Part shown: positions 16,970 to 25,732 of the stretch, piece by piece
How the letters are laid out: each line of letters starts with the position of its first letter
Position numbering within the stretch: the first letter of the stretch is position 1
From: an uncultured Aquimarina sp.
GTDB lineage: Bacteria; Bacteroidota; Bacteroidia; Flavobacteriales; Flavobacteriaceae
Reading direction: 5' to 3'
DNA length: 64,000 bases
Assembly: GCF_947500065.1 (NCBI RefSeq)
Contig: NZ_CANMQT010000005.1
Coordinates: 62,001-126,000 of the forward strand
Translations under genes and position numbers: made by a program
The notes under the pieces: generated by a model
Databases searched by the model: none
What the model was told of the DNA's origin: nothing
The model's input: only the letters and a program-made list of their open reading frames with translations

Positions 16970-18088
16970 ATGAATATTCCAATTTTTGAACTAGAAAGAG
17001 TGCAATCATTATTTGAAAACACTGTAGACTATAATCTAACCGAAAGTGGCTTTCATCCATATACTCTTAACGAATTATTAGATAAAGATCAAATCAATAC
17101 ACTTACAAATACAGTTTTAGGTTATGGTCAAACCAATGGTTCTATACCCTTAAGGCAAAGAATCAGTGCTTTATATAATGGAGCTAATGAAGAAAACGTA
17201 TTAGTAACTAACGGATCTTCTGAAGCTAATTTTATTGCTTGTCATACTTTGCTAGAAAAAGGAGATGAAGTGCTAATGATGGTTCCTAATTACATGCAAA
17301 TATGGGGAATCGCAGAAGAAATGGGATGTATTCCAAAAGCATTTCATTTAAAAGAAGAAAATCAATGGAAACCGGATTTGATAGAATTAAAATCTTTAGT
17401 AACTCCACAAACCAAAATGATTGCAATATGCAATCCTAATAATCCAACAGGTTATATATTAACTAACACCGAAATGCAAGAAATTGTAGCTATTGCAAAA
17501 AGTGTAGATGCATGGGTATATTGTGATGAAGTGTATAGAGGTGCCGAACTTGACGGAAATACCATAGAAAGTTTCGTTGGGATGTATGACAAAGTAATGG
17601 TTAATGGCGGCTTATCAAAAGCCTATGCCTTACCAGGATTACGATTAGGGTGGCTTATTGGTCCAGAAAAACTAATTGCAGATACTTGGGCATACCATGA
17701 TTACACTTCCATTACAGCTGGAATTATGAGTCATTATATTGGTGAAATCGCATTACGTCCAAAAAAACGGCAAGAAATCTTAACCAGAAATAGAACCATG
17801 CTCAATGAAAATCTAGTTGTTGTAAAAGAATGGTTAGATCAATATGGAGATTTATTCGAATATGTTGCTCCAAAAGGTGGTGGAATGCTATTTATTAAAT
17901 ACAATTTAGCTATTAATTCTACCGAATTAGCAGAATGGCTTCGCACAGAAAAAAGCGTTTTTATTTTAGCAGGTGATTGCTATGGAATAGATCATCATTT
18001 TAGAATAGGTATTGGTGAACGCAAAAAATATATTCTGGAGGGATTAGAAAGAATAAAACAAGCTCTTAAAGAACGTTTTAACGTATAA
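16970..18088 (+). CDS. PLP-dependent class I/II aminotransferase (VioD-like branch)
   Basis: Fold-type I PLP enzyme of 372 residues. Canonical blocks are VTNGSSEANF, NPNNPTGYI (residues about 154-162), YCDEVYRGA, and the PLP lysine in GGLSKAYALPGLRLGWLIGP, followed by a C-terminal Arg in HFRIGIG for the substrate carboxylate. Overall it resembles the aminotransferase group that includes capreomycidine synthase VioD, but those enzymes are few and a plain aminotransferase is equally likely. It is the last gene of the operon; a terminator follows at 18162. In context it would remove or exchange the amino group of the amino acid produced by the dehydratase/reductase pair. Confidence 0.85.
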   Translation: MNIPIFELERVQSLFENTVDYNLTESGFHPYTLNELLDKDQINTLTNTVLGYGQTNGSIPLRQRISALYNGANEENVLVTNGSSEANFIACHTLLEKGDEVLMMVPNYMQIWGIAEEMGCIPKAFHLKEENQWKPDLIELKSLVTPQTKMIAICNPNNPTGYILTNTEMQEIVAIAKSVDAWVYCDEVYRGAELDGNTIESFVGMYDKVMVNGGLSKAYALPGLRLGWLIGPEKLIADTWAYHDYTSITAGIMSHYIGEIALRPKKRQEILTRNRTMLNENLVVVKEWLDQYGDLFEYVAPKGGGMLFIKYNLAINSTELAEWLRTEKSVFILAGDCYGIDHHFRIGIGERKKYILEGLERIKQALKERFNV

Positions 18089-18161
18089 GAATAATTCTAA
18101 CTCTTTTCTGCAAATGAGTAATTTTTATGTCTTCTAGTAGTTTATAATTTCTGTATTCATT

Positions 18162-18200
18162 AAACCTGATAGGTTATTAGTACCCTATTAGGTTTTTTTA
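18162..18200 (+). terminator. Terminator of the peptidase-dehydratase-aminotransferase operon
   Basis: AAACCTGATAGG (18162-18173) and CCTATTAGGTTT (18184-18195) form a 12-bp stem with one G-U pair, followed by a run of T. It ends the four-gene operon and separates it from the second dehydratase gene. Confidence 0.8.
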
Positions 18201-18291
18201 TGTTCATTATTAAGAATCTAATTTATATGCATTGTTTTTCAAAATTATAAACAAATAAGTTATTTTTAAACTTTGGAAACCCATCCTAACT

Positions 18292-19227
18292 ATGACCGCA
18301 CAAGATCTCACTGATTGTCACGAAAAAATCAAACCATACATTCATAGAACTCCTGTTTTAACTTCACGTCTTCTTAATCAAATTTCAGGAGCAGAGCTAT
18401 TTTTTAAATGTGAGAATTTTCAGCGAATGGGAGCTTTCAAAATGCGTGGCGCTACTCATGCAATTTTACAATTATCCGATGAACAAAAATCAAAAGGAGT
18501 GGTTACACACTCTTCTGGTAATTTTGCTCAAGCCTTATCACTTGCTGCTCAAAGTTTAGGAATCAAAGCATATATCGTAATGCCTTCTAACGCTCCACAA
18601 GTAAAAAAAGATGCAGTTAAAGATTATGGGGGACACATTATAGAATGCCCTCCTACTCATAAAGATCGGGAAGAAACTGCGAATAGAATTCAGGCTGAAA
18701 AAGGCGCTACTTTTTTGCATCCATATAATGATCACAATGTTATATTAGGACAAGGAACTGCTGCTTTAGAGTTACTTGAAGATTATTCTGATTTAGAATA
18801 CATATTTTCTCCTGTCGGTGGTGGCGGACTAATTTCTGGAACAGCTCTAGCCGCAAACTTCTATGGTAGAAACTGTAAAGTAATCGGCGGAGAACCTTTT
18901 GAAGTAGACGATGCTTATCGTGCATTACAAAGTGGCAAACTAGAAATTAATGAAACCACTCATACAGCTGCAGATGGATTAAAAATGCCTTTGGGCGATC
19001 TTACTTTTCCAATAATTCAGAAGTATATTTCAGAAATTATCAGAGTAGATGAAGACGAAATTATATCCTCCATGCGATTGATTTGGGAACGTATGAAAAT
19101 CATTATAGAACCTTCCTGCGCAGTTCCATTAGCTGCTTTGCTTAGAGAAAAAGAACGATTTCAGAATAAAAAAATTGGAATTATTCTATCTGGAGGGAAC
19201 GTTGATTTGGGTAATTTACCTTTCTAA
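18292..19227 (+). CDS. PLP-dependent threonine ammonia-lyase/serine racemase family protein
   Basis: Second fold-type II dehydratase of the window, 311 residues. The PLP lysine lies in RMGAFKMRGATH (about Lys 54), THSSGNFAQALSLAAQ forms the substrate loop, and SPVGGGGLISGTALAA binds the phosphate. Unlike the operon copy it keeps the standard C-terminal LSGGNVDLG. Metal-binding residues resembling those of serine racemases are plausible (GEP, then ADGLK). No ACT domain. It reacts on serine or threonine, giving an oxo-acid and ammonia, or racemises serine. It has its own upstream region after the terminator, and is followed by the BlaI operator, so it is a single-gene unit. Confidence 0.88.
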   Translation: MTAQDLTDCHEKIKPYIHRTPVLTSRLLNQISGAELFFKCENFQRMGAFKMRGATHAILQLSDEQKSKGVVTHSSGNFAQALSLAAQSLGIKAYIVMPSNAPQVKKDAVKDYGGHIIECPPTHKDREETANRIQAEKGATFLHPYNDHNVILGQGTAALELLEDYSDLEYIFSPVGGGGLISGTALAANFYGRNCKVIGGEPFEVDDAYRALQSGKLEINETTHTAADGLKMPLGDLTFPIIQKYISEIIRVDEDEIISSMRLIWERMKIIIEPSCAVPLAALLREKERFQNKKIGIILSGGNVDLGNLPF

Positions 19228-19296
19228 TAATATTTTAATACATTTTTAACAACCTTTGATAACTACTATAAAACAATAGGTTACGCGCCTATTCTC

Positions 19297-19348
19297 CTAA
19301 TCAATTAGTTAAACTACTAACTAATTAGTTGCGTAACTAATCAATTAG
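19297..19348. promoter_or_regulatory. Triple dyad operator upstream of the BlaI-M56 pair
   Basis: Two identical CTAATCAATTAG elements (19297-19308 and 19337-19348) flank a perfect palindrome AACTAATTAGTT (19319-19330); the three centres are about 22 and 18 bases apart. They end 31 bases before the ATG. BlaI/MecI repressors bind short dyads rich in ACTA/TAGT, so autoregulation by the downstream BlaI protein is likely. Confidence 0.65.
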
Positions 19349-19379
19349 TAGTAGGTTTGCTATATCAAATTTCAAGATC

Positions 19380-19739
19380 ATGCAAAAGTTAGCCAAAAGA
19401 GAAGAACAGATTATGCAGAGTTTATGGAAACTAGAGAAAGCTTTTATAAAAGAAATTATCGAAGAACTACCAGATCCTAAACCTCATTATAATACAACTG
19501 CGACTATTGTGAAAATTTTAGAAGAAAAGGGGTTTATAAGTCATAAAGCGTTCGGAAATAGTTTTCAGTACTATCCTTTGATATCAAAAAATGATTATCA
19601 GAAAGACGTTTTAGGAGAGGTAGTCAATAATTACTTTGACAACTCACCACTAGCTTTGGTTAAATTCTTTGCCAAAGAAGAAAAGATAAATACCGAAGAA
19701 TTAGAAGAAATTATTAAACTCATTAAAAACAATAAGTAA
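19380..19739 (+). CDS. BlaI/MecI/CopY family transcriptional repressor
   Basis: Winged-helix repressor of 119 residues, standard for the family. Landmarks are KLAKREEQIMQSLWKLEKAF, the recognition region HYNTTATIVKILEEKGFI, then the C-terminal dimer/cleavage region with NNYFDNSPLALVKFFAKEEKI. It sits first in the pair, and its stop codon overlaps the start of the M56 gene by one base (TAATG). In the classical system the M56 sensor triggers removal of BlaI from operators; beta-lactamase genes are absent here, so this pair likely senses something else. It probably represses its own transcription through the triple dyad at 19297-19348. Confidence 0.9.
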   Translation: MQKLAKREEQIMQSLWKLEKAFIKEIIEELPDPKPHYNTTATIVKILEEKGFISHKAFGNSFQYYPLISKNDYQKDVLGEVVNNYFDNSPLALVKFFAKEEKINTEELEEIIKLIKNNK

Positions 19740-22495
19740 TGGCATATATCATCTACAGTTCAGCACTTATAGGGTTATCGTATCTTATATACATGTTATT
19801 CCTTTCTAAAGAAACTTTTTATAACCTAAACAGATGGATCTTATTAGGTTTAATCGTTGTATCATTTTCTCTGCCTTTTGTTTCAGTACCAGAAAACATT
19901 TCTTTCAGAACCACTATTTTCCAGAAACCGGACGTTGAAGTTACAACAACCGAAACTGCTGAAATACCTATTGTTAGAAATGAGGTAAAAAATTCCACAT
20001 CTAAAGATATAACATCTCCCGCTTCAGAAAGCGTTGCAAGTACTATTACTCCTTCTATAATTTCTTTAGATTGGAAATCAATAATTATCTATGTCTATAT
20101 TTTAGGGATTATGGCCTTTGGGGTTAATTTTTTAATCCAATTAAGTGTGTTGTTGTATAGAATGATGCATTATCCAAGCATGGAAGTGGATACTTATAAA
20201 ATAGTGGAAACAGATACCAATCATGCGCCTTACTCTTTCTGGAATAGAATATTTATAAATCCTAATCAATATAATCCAGATACTTATTTACAGATCTTGA
20301 AACATGAACAAATGCATATTGCTGGCAAGCATAGTCTGGATATGTTACTGGTAGAATTATTAGTTACTATGCAATGGTTCAATCCCTTTGCCTGGTTATA
20401 TCGAAAAGCCATTGATAATAATCTCGAATATCTCACTGATAACGGCATGTTAACCAGAGGAGAGAACAAAGAAATCTATCAAATGAATTTACTAAAAGTA
20501 TCAACCCCAGATATGCCAACAGGTTTGGCAACAAGTTACAATCAATCATTTCTCAAAAAACGAATAATTATGATGAATTCTAAAAAATCGACTGCAAAAT
20601 CAGGATGGAAATACCTAATCATTATTCCATTACTGGCTGTAACCGCATTATCCTTTAATCCGGTTAGTGTTAATCCATCAATTCCAGAAATTGATGAATC
20701 TTATTCCAATGAATTGGAAACTCCTTCTGATGAACATTTTAAAGAATCTAAATTTAAAAATGATTTCACAAAAGGGGTTTGGGATGCAGAAGTTGGAGGA
20801 GGAAAACTATGTGTTATGTACAGAAGTGCAGAACCTCTAAAACGAAGTTTTTGGTCAATAACACGATGTTATGATCCATCTTACTTTGCTAGTTTCCCTG
20901 CTGGTGATAAGCAAAAGCTTGAAATCACAAGAGATGCAGGAAGTATGACTTATACAGGAGAATTCCAAAATGGAATCGGAGATGGAAGATACACTTTTGT
21001 TCCTAATTCAAGTTTTAGTAGTGCCTTATCAAAACAAGGATTTACGGTAGATAATGAAGAACTTGTTCATTGCTTTCTTACTGATTTTGACAATCAATAT
21101 TTAGCATATTTAAAGAAAGAGAATCTTTCCTTAAGTCAGGATGATTTTGAAAACATCATTCATAAAGGGCTTTCTCTTGAAAAACTAAAAATGTATCGAA
21201 AAGAGCTTTCTGCATTAGGATACAATGACTATACAATGAAAGAAGTAAGTAAGCTAAATTTATTTGATGTTGATGTTTCTTATATCAAATTCATTAATAA
21301 AGTTAACGGACAAAAAACCACATTAAGAGAGATTACCAAAGCCAAAATCCATAATCTATCCCCAGAATTTATTAAATCATATTCAGATAATGGTTATAAA
21401 AAGATGTCTTTAGATGATTATATGAGATTAAAGATTCATAATGTTTCCCCAGATTTTATCGCCAACTTCAAAAAAAGTGGGTACACAAACATTTCTGTCA
21501 AAGAAGCACAAAATCTAAAGATTCATAATGTGACACCCAAATATATTCAATCTTATCAAGATATTGGATACAAGAACATTACATTAAAAGAGGCTAAAAA
21601 CTTAAAAATTCATAATGTATCACCAGAATATATTAATAGTTTTAAAAAGGCTGGATATCCTAACATTACATTAAAAGAGGCCAAAAACCTAAAAATACAT
21701 AATGTAACTTCAGACCTTATACAATCTTATAAGGATGCTGGACAGACCAATATTTCTTTAAAAGAAGCTATTAAATTAAAAATACATAATATCTCTCCTG
21801 CTCAGGCAAAAGCAGCTAATCATAGCCATAACAGTCAATCTAGTTCTACAAGTAGTTCGGGAAAAGCATATCAGGATGTTCAGGGAACACCTGGTGATTT
21901 TATAAAACAATTTAAATCACTTGGCTATGAAAATGCCTCTGTAGATGACATCATTTCTCTTAAGATTCATAATGTTACTCCAGATTTCATAAAAAAGTAT
22001 CATCAGGCAGGATATAAAGATATTCCTTTGGATAAAGTTGTTGCTTTAAAAATTCATAACGTAAGTCCAGAATTTATTGAGACATTCAAAAAAGCTGGTT
22101 ATAAGAATATTTCATTAGAAGAAGCGATGTCTTTAAAAATTCATAATGTATCTCCTGATGCAGCTTCAGAATATGTGAAAATTGGATATAACAATCTTAG
22201 TATCGATGACCTTATGTCTTTCAAAATCCATAATGTATCACCAGAATATATAAAAGAGTTTAAGAAAACTAGATTCGGAAATCTTCCTCTGGATGATATT
22301 ATGGCATTCAAAATTCATAACGTAACCCCAGGATTCGTAAAATCTTTCGAAGATTTAGGATATACAAATATCACTGCAGATCAAGCATTGAGTCTTAAAA
22401 TTCATAACGTAACTCCCAAATTTGTGAAATCATTGAAAGATGAGGATCCTAATATATCGCTTGAGCAAGCAACCAGAATAAAAATTCATTTTTAA
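19739..22495 (+). CDS. BlaR1/M56 family peptidase with a C-terminal array of 29-residue repeats
   Basis: Integral membrane protein of 918 residues. The first about 310 residues are an M56 (BlaR1-like) module: membrane segments near 1-20, 35-50, 110-130 and 295-312, and the zinc site LKHEQMHIAGKHS (HExxH about residues 190-194) with NNLEYLTDNGML as the third-ligand region. Residues about 345 to 450 form a globular domain of unknown type, exported if topology follows BlaR1. From about 490 to the end there are at least twelve copies of a 29-residue unit with consensus LKIHNV(S/T)PEFI, then GY.NISL.EA, interrupted once by a Ser-rich linker (SQSSSTSSSGK). There is no penicillin-binding domain, so the ligand is unlikely to be a beta-lactam. 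I recall similar repeats in M56 proteins from other phyla but cannot name a function. Confidence 0.85.
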   Translation: MAYIIYSSALIGLSYLIYMLFLSKETFYNLNRWILLGLIVVSFSLPFVSVPENISFRTTIFQKPDVEVTTTETAEIPIVRNEVKNSTSKDITSPASESVASTITPSIISLDWKSIIIYVYILGIMAFGVNFLIQLSVLLYRMMHYPSMEVDTYKIVETDTNHAPYSFWNRIFINPNQYNPDTYLQILKHEQMHIAGKHSLDMLLVELLVTMQWFNPFAWLYRKAIDNNLEYLTDNGMLTRGENKEIYQMNLLKVSTPDMPTGLATSYNQSFLKKRIIMMNSKKSTAKSGWKYLIIIPLLAVTALSFNPVSVNPSIPEIDESYSNELETPSDEHFKESKFKNDFTKGVWDAEVGGGKLCVMYRSAEPLKRSFWSITRCYDPSYFASFPAGDKQKLEITRDAGSMTYTGEFQNGIGDGRYTFVPNSSFSSALSKQGFTVDNEELVHCFLTDFDNQYLAYLKKENLSLSQDDFENIIHKGLSLEKLKMYRKELSALGYNDYTMKEVSKLNLFDVDVSYIKFINKVNGQKTTLREITKAKIHNLSPEFIKSYSDNGYKKMSLDDYMRLKIHNVSPDFIANFKKSGYTNISVKEAQNLKIHNVTPKYIQSYQDIGYKNITLKEAKNLKIHNVSPEYINSFKKAGYPNITLKEAKNLKIHNVTSDLIQSYKDAGQTNISLKEAIKLKIHNISPAQAKAANHSHNSQSSSTSSSGKAYQDVQGTPGDFIKQFKSLGYENASVDDIISLKIHNVTPDFIKKYHQAGYKDIPLDKVVALKIHNVSPEFIETFKKAGYKNISLEEAMSLKIHNVSPDAASEYVKIGYNNLSIDDLMSFKIHNVSPEYIKEFKKTRFGNLPLDDIMAFKIHNVTPGFVKSFEDLGYTNITADQALSLKIHNVTPKFVKSLKDEDPNISLEQATRIKIHF
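21341..22492 (+). repeat. Tandem 87-bp repeat array inside the M56 gene
   Basis: Twelve 87-bp units plus a terminal partial unit encode KIHN(V/I/L)(S/T)P-type repeats; successive AAG/AAA-ATT-CAT starts are 87 bases apart where checked (21431 and 21518). Unit 6 contains an insertion encoding the Ser/His-rich linker. Units 3 and 4 are nearly identical at the DNA level over their ends, so recent exchange between units is plausible. Confidence 0.85.
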
Positions 22496-22555
22496 GTGTT
22501 TATTATAAACTAGCCAACAACTAAGTACTTAAATTAAGTACATTCATCAATCACT

Positions 22556-22592
22556 AAAAAGCTACTAGTTTAATTAAATTAGTAGCTTTTTT
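22556..22592 (+). terminator. Terminator of the BlaI-M56 operon
   Basis: AAAAAGCTACTA (22556-22567) pairs with TAGTAGCTTTTT (22580-22591), perfect stem with a 12-base loop that itself is AT-rich, and a T-run on the 3' side. It lies 60 bases after the stop of the M56 gene. Confidence 0.8.
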
Positions 22593-22640
22593 ACAAATAT
22601 AAAAGATCCATAAAAACACCTATACTATAAACTTATTAAA

Positions 22641-23372
22641 ATGAAGCGTCTATATACGATACTACTAGTTTTAGCAATGATCTTTAGCTGTCAAACTAAA
22701 AAGAAAGAAATTAAAAATGATACCCAAAAAGTCTTGTCCGAAAAATCGATAAAAAGATTTGTTAAAGGCCATACATTAGTCTCTAACAAATTACCAGAAG
22801 TTGAAATTAGCATCAACAGCGAATTTAAATTTATTGGCAAATTTGATTTCGAAATAATAGCCTCTTCTGATGAATATTCAGAAGATATGCAAGGAAAATC
22901 AATAGCGGCTGGTGAACGATATGTATTTGCTTCAATGGATGAAAAAAAATCGATAAACAAGCTTTTTATTGTTCAGTTTGAAGGTTTTTTAGCTGAAAAT
23001 AATCTGATCTATAACTATGATTTCAGTACTGCTGACTTTATCGGAGAGAATAAATATCGTTACAACACTTGGTTTTATGATAGTAAAAAATCAGCTCAGG
23101 AAAACCCAAACGGAGAAGGCGCTAAAACAAGAGCTTTTTTAGAAGAGAAAGGTTATGTATTAGAAGATCAATTTATGATGTCTCGTTTTGTAGGGTTAGC
23201 AAGTAAGGACAGAAAAAATGAAATTATTATTTTTTACCAAGAAATGCTCAATAAAACTACTGGATATTCCTTAGAAAAGTATGAGAATTCTATAAGTGAT
23301 GAAGAAGCTAAGTTCATCCGAGATTCATTTATTGAACGCTCGAAAAATAGTTTTAATATCACTAGAGGATAA
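22641..23372 (+). CDS. Hypothetical lipoprotein
   Basis: Predicted lipoprotein of 243 residues: MKRLYTILLVLAMIFSC gives a clear lipobox with Cys at 17, followed by a lysine-rich spacer. The mature region has mixed alpha/beta character with GERYVFASMDEKK and LFIVQFEGFLAENN; no domain is recognised. It is preceded by the M56 terminator and followed by a convergent operon, so it is transcribed alone. Envelope location is the only safe inference. Confidence 0.7.
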   Translation: MKRLYTILLVLAMIFSCQTKKKEIKNDTQKVLSEKSIKRFVKGHTLVSNKLPEVEISINSEFKFIGKFDFEIIASSDEYSEDMQGKSIAAGERYVFASMDEKKSINKLFIVQFEGFLAENNLIYNYDFSTADFIGENKYRYNTWFYDSKKSAQENPNGEGAKTRAFLEEKGYVLEDQFMMSRFVGLASKDRKNEIIIFYQEMLNKTTGYSLEKYENSISDEEAKFIRDSFIERSKNSFNITRG

Positions 23373-23427
23373 AAAACTACACTAATCGTTCTGAAAGTTA
23401 TTTGATGTTAGCATTAAAAAACTGCAT

Positions 23428-24339
23428 TTACTCTAAATAGTTATGTAAACCTATTTGTCTATGTATTCTGAGTGAATTATCTTTTTCTCTACGCCAATAT
23501 GAAATCCCATTTCCTGTAGTACTCCCAGAAAATCCTGGGACTGTCCAATCTACATAAAATCCACCGTATTTGATGTAACCATTTTCTACTTTATCATATG
23601 CGTACGTCATCAACTCAAGAGAATCTATTTTCGCTGGATTATGATAATATGCTTTATAGTGATCTAACAAAACAGATTTTCCTGTTTTAATAGTATCAGC
23701 AAACGGCAAATACATTGTATCATCTGTATATGAATCAGCAGTTTTCTCCGGAACTCTATCTATTACATTATTTTTCCCCAAAACAATATATGCTTCTAAT
23801 TCTCTTGGTATTGTAATGGCTTTGGGGATAGAAGTAGTAGCTTCTGGAACTAAGAATACCGTAGGGTCATCAATATGTCGTAAATATCCAAATGATTCTG
23901 CACGTAATTTTATTTTTCCATGTGTATCCTTTTTCCAGACATTAAAATATTTACCTTCTAACTGTTGGGAGTTTTCAAAAATCTTGGTAAATAACCCTAT
24001 CTCAATAATTCTGTTAGTAAATTCTAAAACATCTATTGTTTGCCTATGATATTCTTTAATATTCTGTCTAGCGAATACGGTATCATAGTATATTTTAATA
24101 TTGTTATTATTTACTATTAAAGGATTGTAATCCGTCATTAGCAAAGACTCTTTATCATATAAATCGCTTATTACTTCAAACGATCCTGTCTTTGTAGCAT
24201 TAATTATTTTTTGATTGTATTCTTGTAAAAGATTTTCAACTGTTATTGCCTGTTTAGATTCTTCTTGCTTTTTCTTTTTGGAATCTTCACACGCTAATGA
24301 TAGCAATAATGCAAGCGTTATAACTATATATTTTCTCAT
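23428..24339 (-). CDS. Lipoprotein with two SnoaL/NTF2-like domains
   Basis: Lipoprotein of 303 residues (MRKYIVITLALLLSLAC, Cys at 17). Two NTF2-like (DUF4440/SnoaL) modules follow: the first has INATKTGSFEVISDLYDKES and YFNVWKKDTHGKIKLRAES, the second has DHYKAYYHNP and GNGISYWRREKDNSLRIHR. The terminal WRRxxDNSLRIHRQI strand pair is the usual NTF2-fold ending. It is the last gene of a four-gene - strand operon and is a paralogue of the first gene (25733-26674), with which it shares length, order and the C-terminal G-x-G-I-x-x-W-R-R motif. NTF2-fold domains bind small hydrophobic ligands or catalyse isomerisation; no active-site residues were identified. Confidence 0.75.
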   Translation of the reverse strand: MRKYIVITLALLLSLACEDSKKKKQEESKQAITVENLLQEYNQKIINATKTGSFEVISDLYDKESLLMTDYNPLIVNNNNIKIYYDTVFARQNIKEYHRQTIDVLEFTNRIIEIGLFTKIFENSQQLEGKYFNVWKKDTHGKIKLRAESFGYLRHIDDPTVFLVPEATTSIPKAITIPRELEAYIVLGKNNVIDRVPEKTADSYTDDTMYLPFADTIKTGKSVLLDHYKAYYHNPAKIDSLELMTYAYDKVENGYIKYGGFYVDWTVPGFSGSTTGNGISYWRREKDNSLRIHRQIGLHNYLE

Positions 24340-24401
24340 TGTTTTGATTTTTATATCTGCTTTAGTTTTTAATCAATATTACCTATTCAACTGGATTTTG
24401 C

Positions 24402-24869
24402 TTAAGAATCCATATTAAAAATCACTTTCCAGATTTTTAAAGAATTATCTTTTATTCTTCGAAAAACAAATAGATTTTTAGTCTTAAAACTATTTGTTAT
24501 ATTCTGGTTAAAGGGGTAAAAAAATCCAGTCACCTTGCCATGCATTACAACTATTCGATCATAAGAATGTATCTCGATTATTTCATGTTTCATGTCCACA
24601 CAACCAAAACGTTTTTCATTTTCAATATGCTGAACCAATGAGTTTTTGTCAGTAATTATTGTATGATTTGGAGCCATATGCACTAAATCATCCACCCATA
24701 CATCCATTTTATCTTCAGTAGATATACTAACATCATCCAATGTTTCTAAAATATACCGTATAGTTTTATAATCTTGTTCTTTAGAAAAACATTTAGTACT
24801 GTCATTATTTTTACATTGTATAAATGGTACTAAAACTATCATTCCAATCAATAAGTGTTTACATTTCAT
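24402..24869 (-). CDS. Lipoprotein with a single SnoaL/NTF2-like domain
   Basis: Lipoprotein of 155 residues (MKCKHLLIGMIVLVPFIQC, Cys at 19). One NTF2-like module is present: TLDDVSISTEDKMDVWVDDLVHMAPNH is the typical helical start of DUF4440 proteins, and FVFRRIKDNSLKIWKVIFN the end strands. It is the third gene of the operon, separated from the preceding gene by 8 bases and from the last gene by 62. Its C-terminal strand pair resembles those of the two-domain paralogues, indicating common descent. Confidence 0.75.
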   Translation of the reverse strand: MKCKHLLIGMIVLVPFIQCKNNDSTKCFSKEQDYKTIRYILETLDDVSISTEDKMDVWVDDLVHMAPNHTIITDKNSLVQHIENEKRFGCVDMKHEIIEIHSYDRIVVMHGKVTGFFYPFNQNITNSFKTKNLFVFRRIKDNSLKIWKVIFNMDS

Positions 24870-24877
24870 TTTCTGTT

Positions 24878-25711
24878 TTATTTAGATGGTAAACGTATAA
24901 ACGTACCTCCATAAAATGATCCCGTTGGTTGATCTTTACTATTATATTGTGTCGATTTCAAGATATACTCATTTTCAGAAATCCACGTATATGTATATAA
25001 TCGATAGGTGTTTTTTGCTTCTCCTTCAAAAAACACTTTAATATGTGCATTACCATTATTTTCTATAGTTCCTTCTCCTACTCCACTTCTGGATGGATAA
25101 AAACTTGATAATTGTTGTAATTGATTTTTCTCCTGATTATATACCCAAAGTATATGCCCTCTTGCACTCGTTGCATCTACCAACCATAATAAGCTGTTAT
25201 TCGTGTTAATAACAGTACATTTAGAATAATGATTTGGAATTTTGAGTTGTTGAATCCCAATGTTATCATCCGATTGTTGCCAAGTATCATTTTTTAATGT
25301 CCATTCTCCAATAAATTTCTTAAACGGATTCTCTTTATGCTTTTCATATCTAAAAAAATGCTTTACAATATTTTTCTTTCCTAGTTTTAGTTCTAATTTT
25401 CTAGCTTCACCTTGCTCCCATTCTACTTCGTTAAGAACATATTTAAAATAGACATTTGTATCTTTTTCTAATTCAAAAATGATGGATGTAGTATATATAC
25501 CATCTCCATCTGCATCTTTTAGTTTGACCCCTTTTACCCAAGTTAAAGGTGCTATACTTCCACGAATACCAATGTTAAGTATTGCATCTTCTTGCTTAAG
25601 AATAGAATCAGTTGAAACCTGAAAAGTAATCGTAGTTTTCTTCTGAGAAAAGCAAACTAAACTAATCAACATACTGAAAAAAAGTAATTTAAACTTTACA
25701 GATTGTTTCAT
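24878..25711 (-). CDS. Exported protein with an N-terminal CBM20-like/starch-binding fold
   Basis: A 277-residue exported protein from the second in-frame Met (ATG 25711), chosen because MKQSVKFKLLFFSMLISLVCFSQ is a standard signal peptide. Residues about 30-110 (TITFQVSTDS, LNIGIRGSIAPLTWVKGVKLKDADGDGIYTTS, VYFKYVLNEVEWEQGE) look like the Ig-like CBM20 starch-binding fold; the rest has a calycin- or DUF1579-like pattern of strands (ATSARGHILWVYNQ, GVGEGTIENNG, YTWISENEYIL). It lies between two SnoaL-like genes with gaps of 8 and 21 bases. The role is unknown: it may handle a small or sugar ligand together with the NTF2-fold proteins. Confidence 0.7.
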   Translation of the reverse strand: MKQSVKFKLLFFSMLISLVCFSQKKTTITFQVSTDSILKQEDAILNIGIRGSIAPLTWVKGVKLKDADGDGIYTTSIIFELEKDTNVYFKYVLNEVEWEQGEARKLELKLGKKNIVKHFFRYEKHKENPFKKFIGEWTLKNDTWQQSDDNIGIQQLKIPNHYSKCTVINTNNSLLWLVDATSARGHILWVYNQEKNQLQQLSSFYPSRSGVGEGTIENNGNAHIKVFFEGEAKNTYRLYTYTWISENEYILKSTQYNSKDQPTGSFYGGTFIRLPSK

Positions 25712-25732
25712 AATACGGCTCAATAGGTTATG

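Noticed and set aside
13583..18088. The operon as a hydroxyectoine degradation (Eut/Doe) locus
   Set aside because: No ectoine hydrolase (M24-type), no DoeB-type deacetylase and no ectoine transporter is present; the dehydratase and OCD proteins alone are not enough.
13583..18088. The operon as the beta-hydroxyaspartate cycle
   Set aside because: The aldolase BhcC is missing and the aminotransferase is not recognisably BhcA.
19380..22495. The BlaI-M56 pair as a beta-lactam resistance system
   Set aside because: No penicillin-binding domain in the M56 protein and no beta-lactamase gene nearby.
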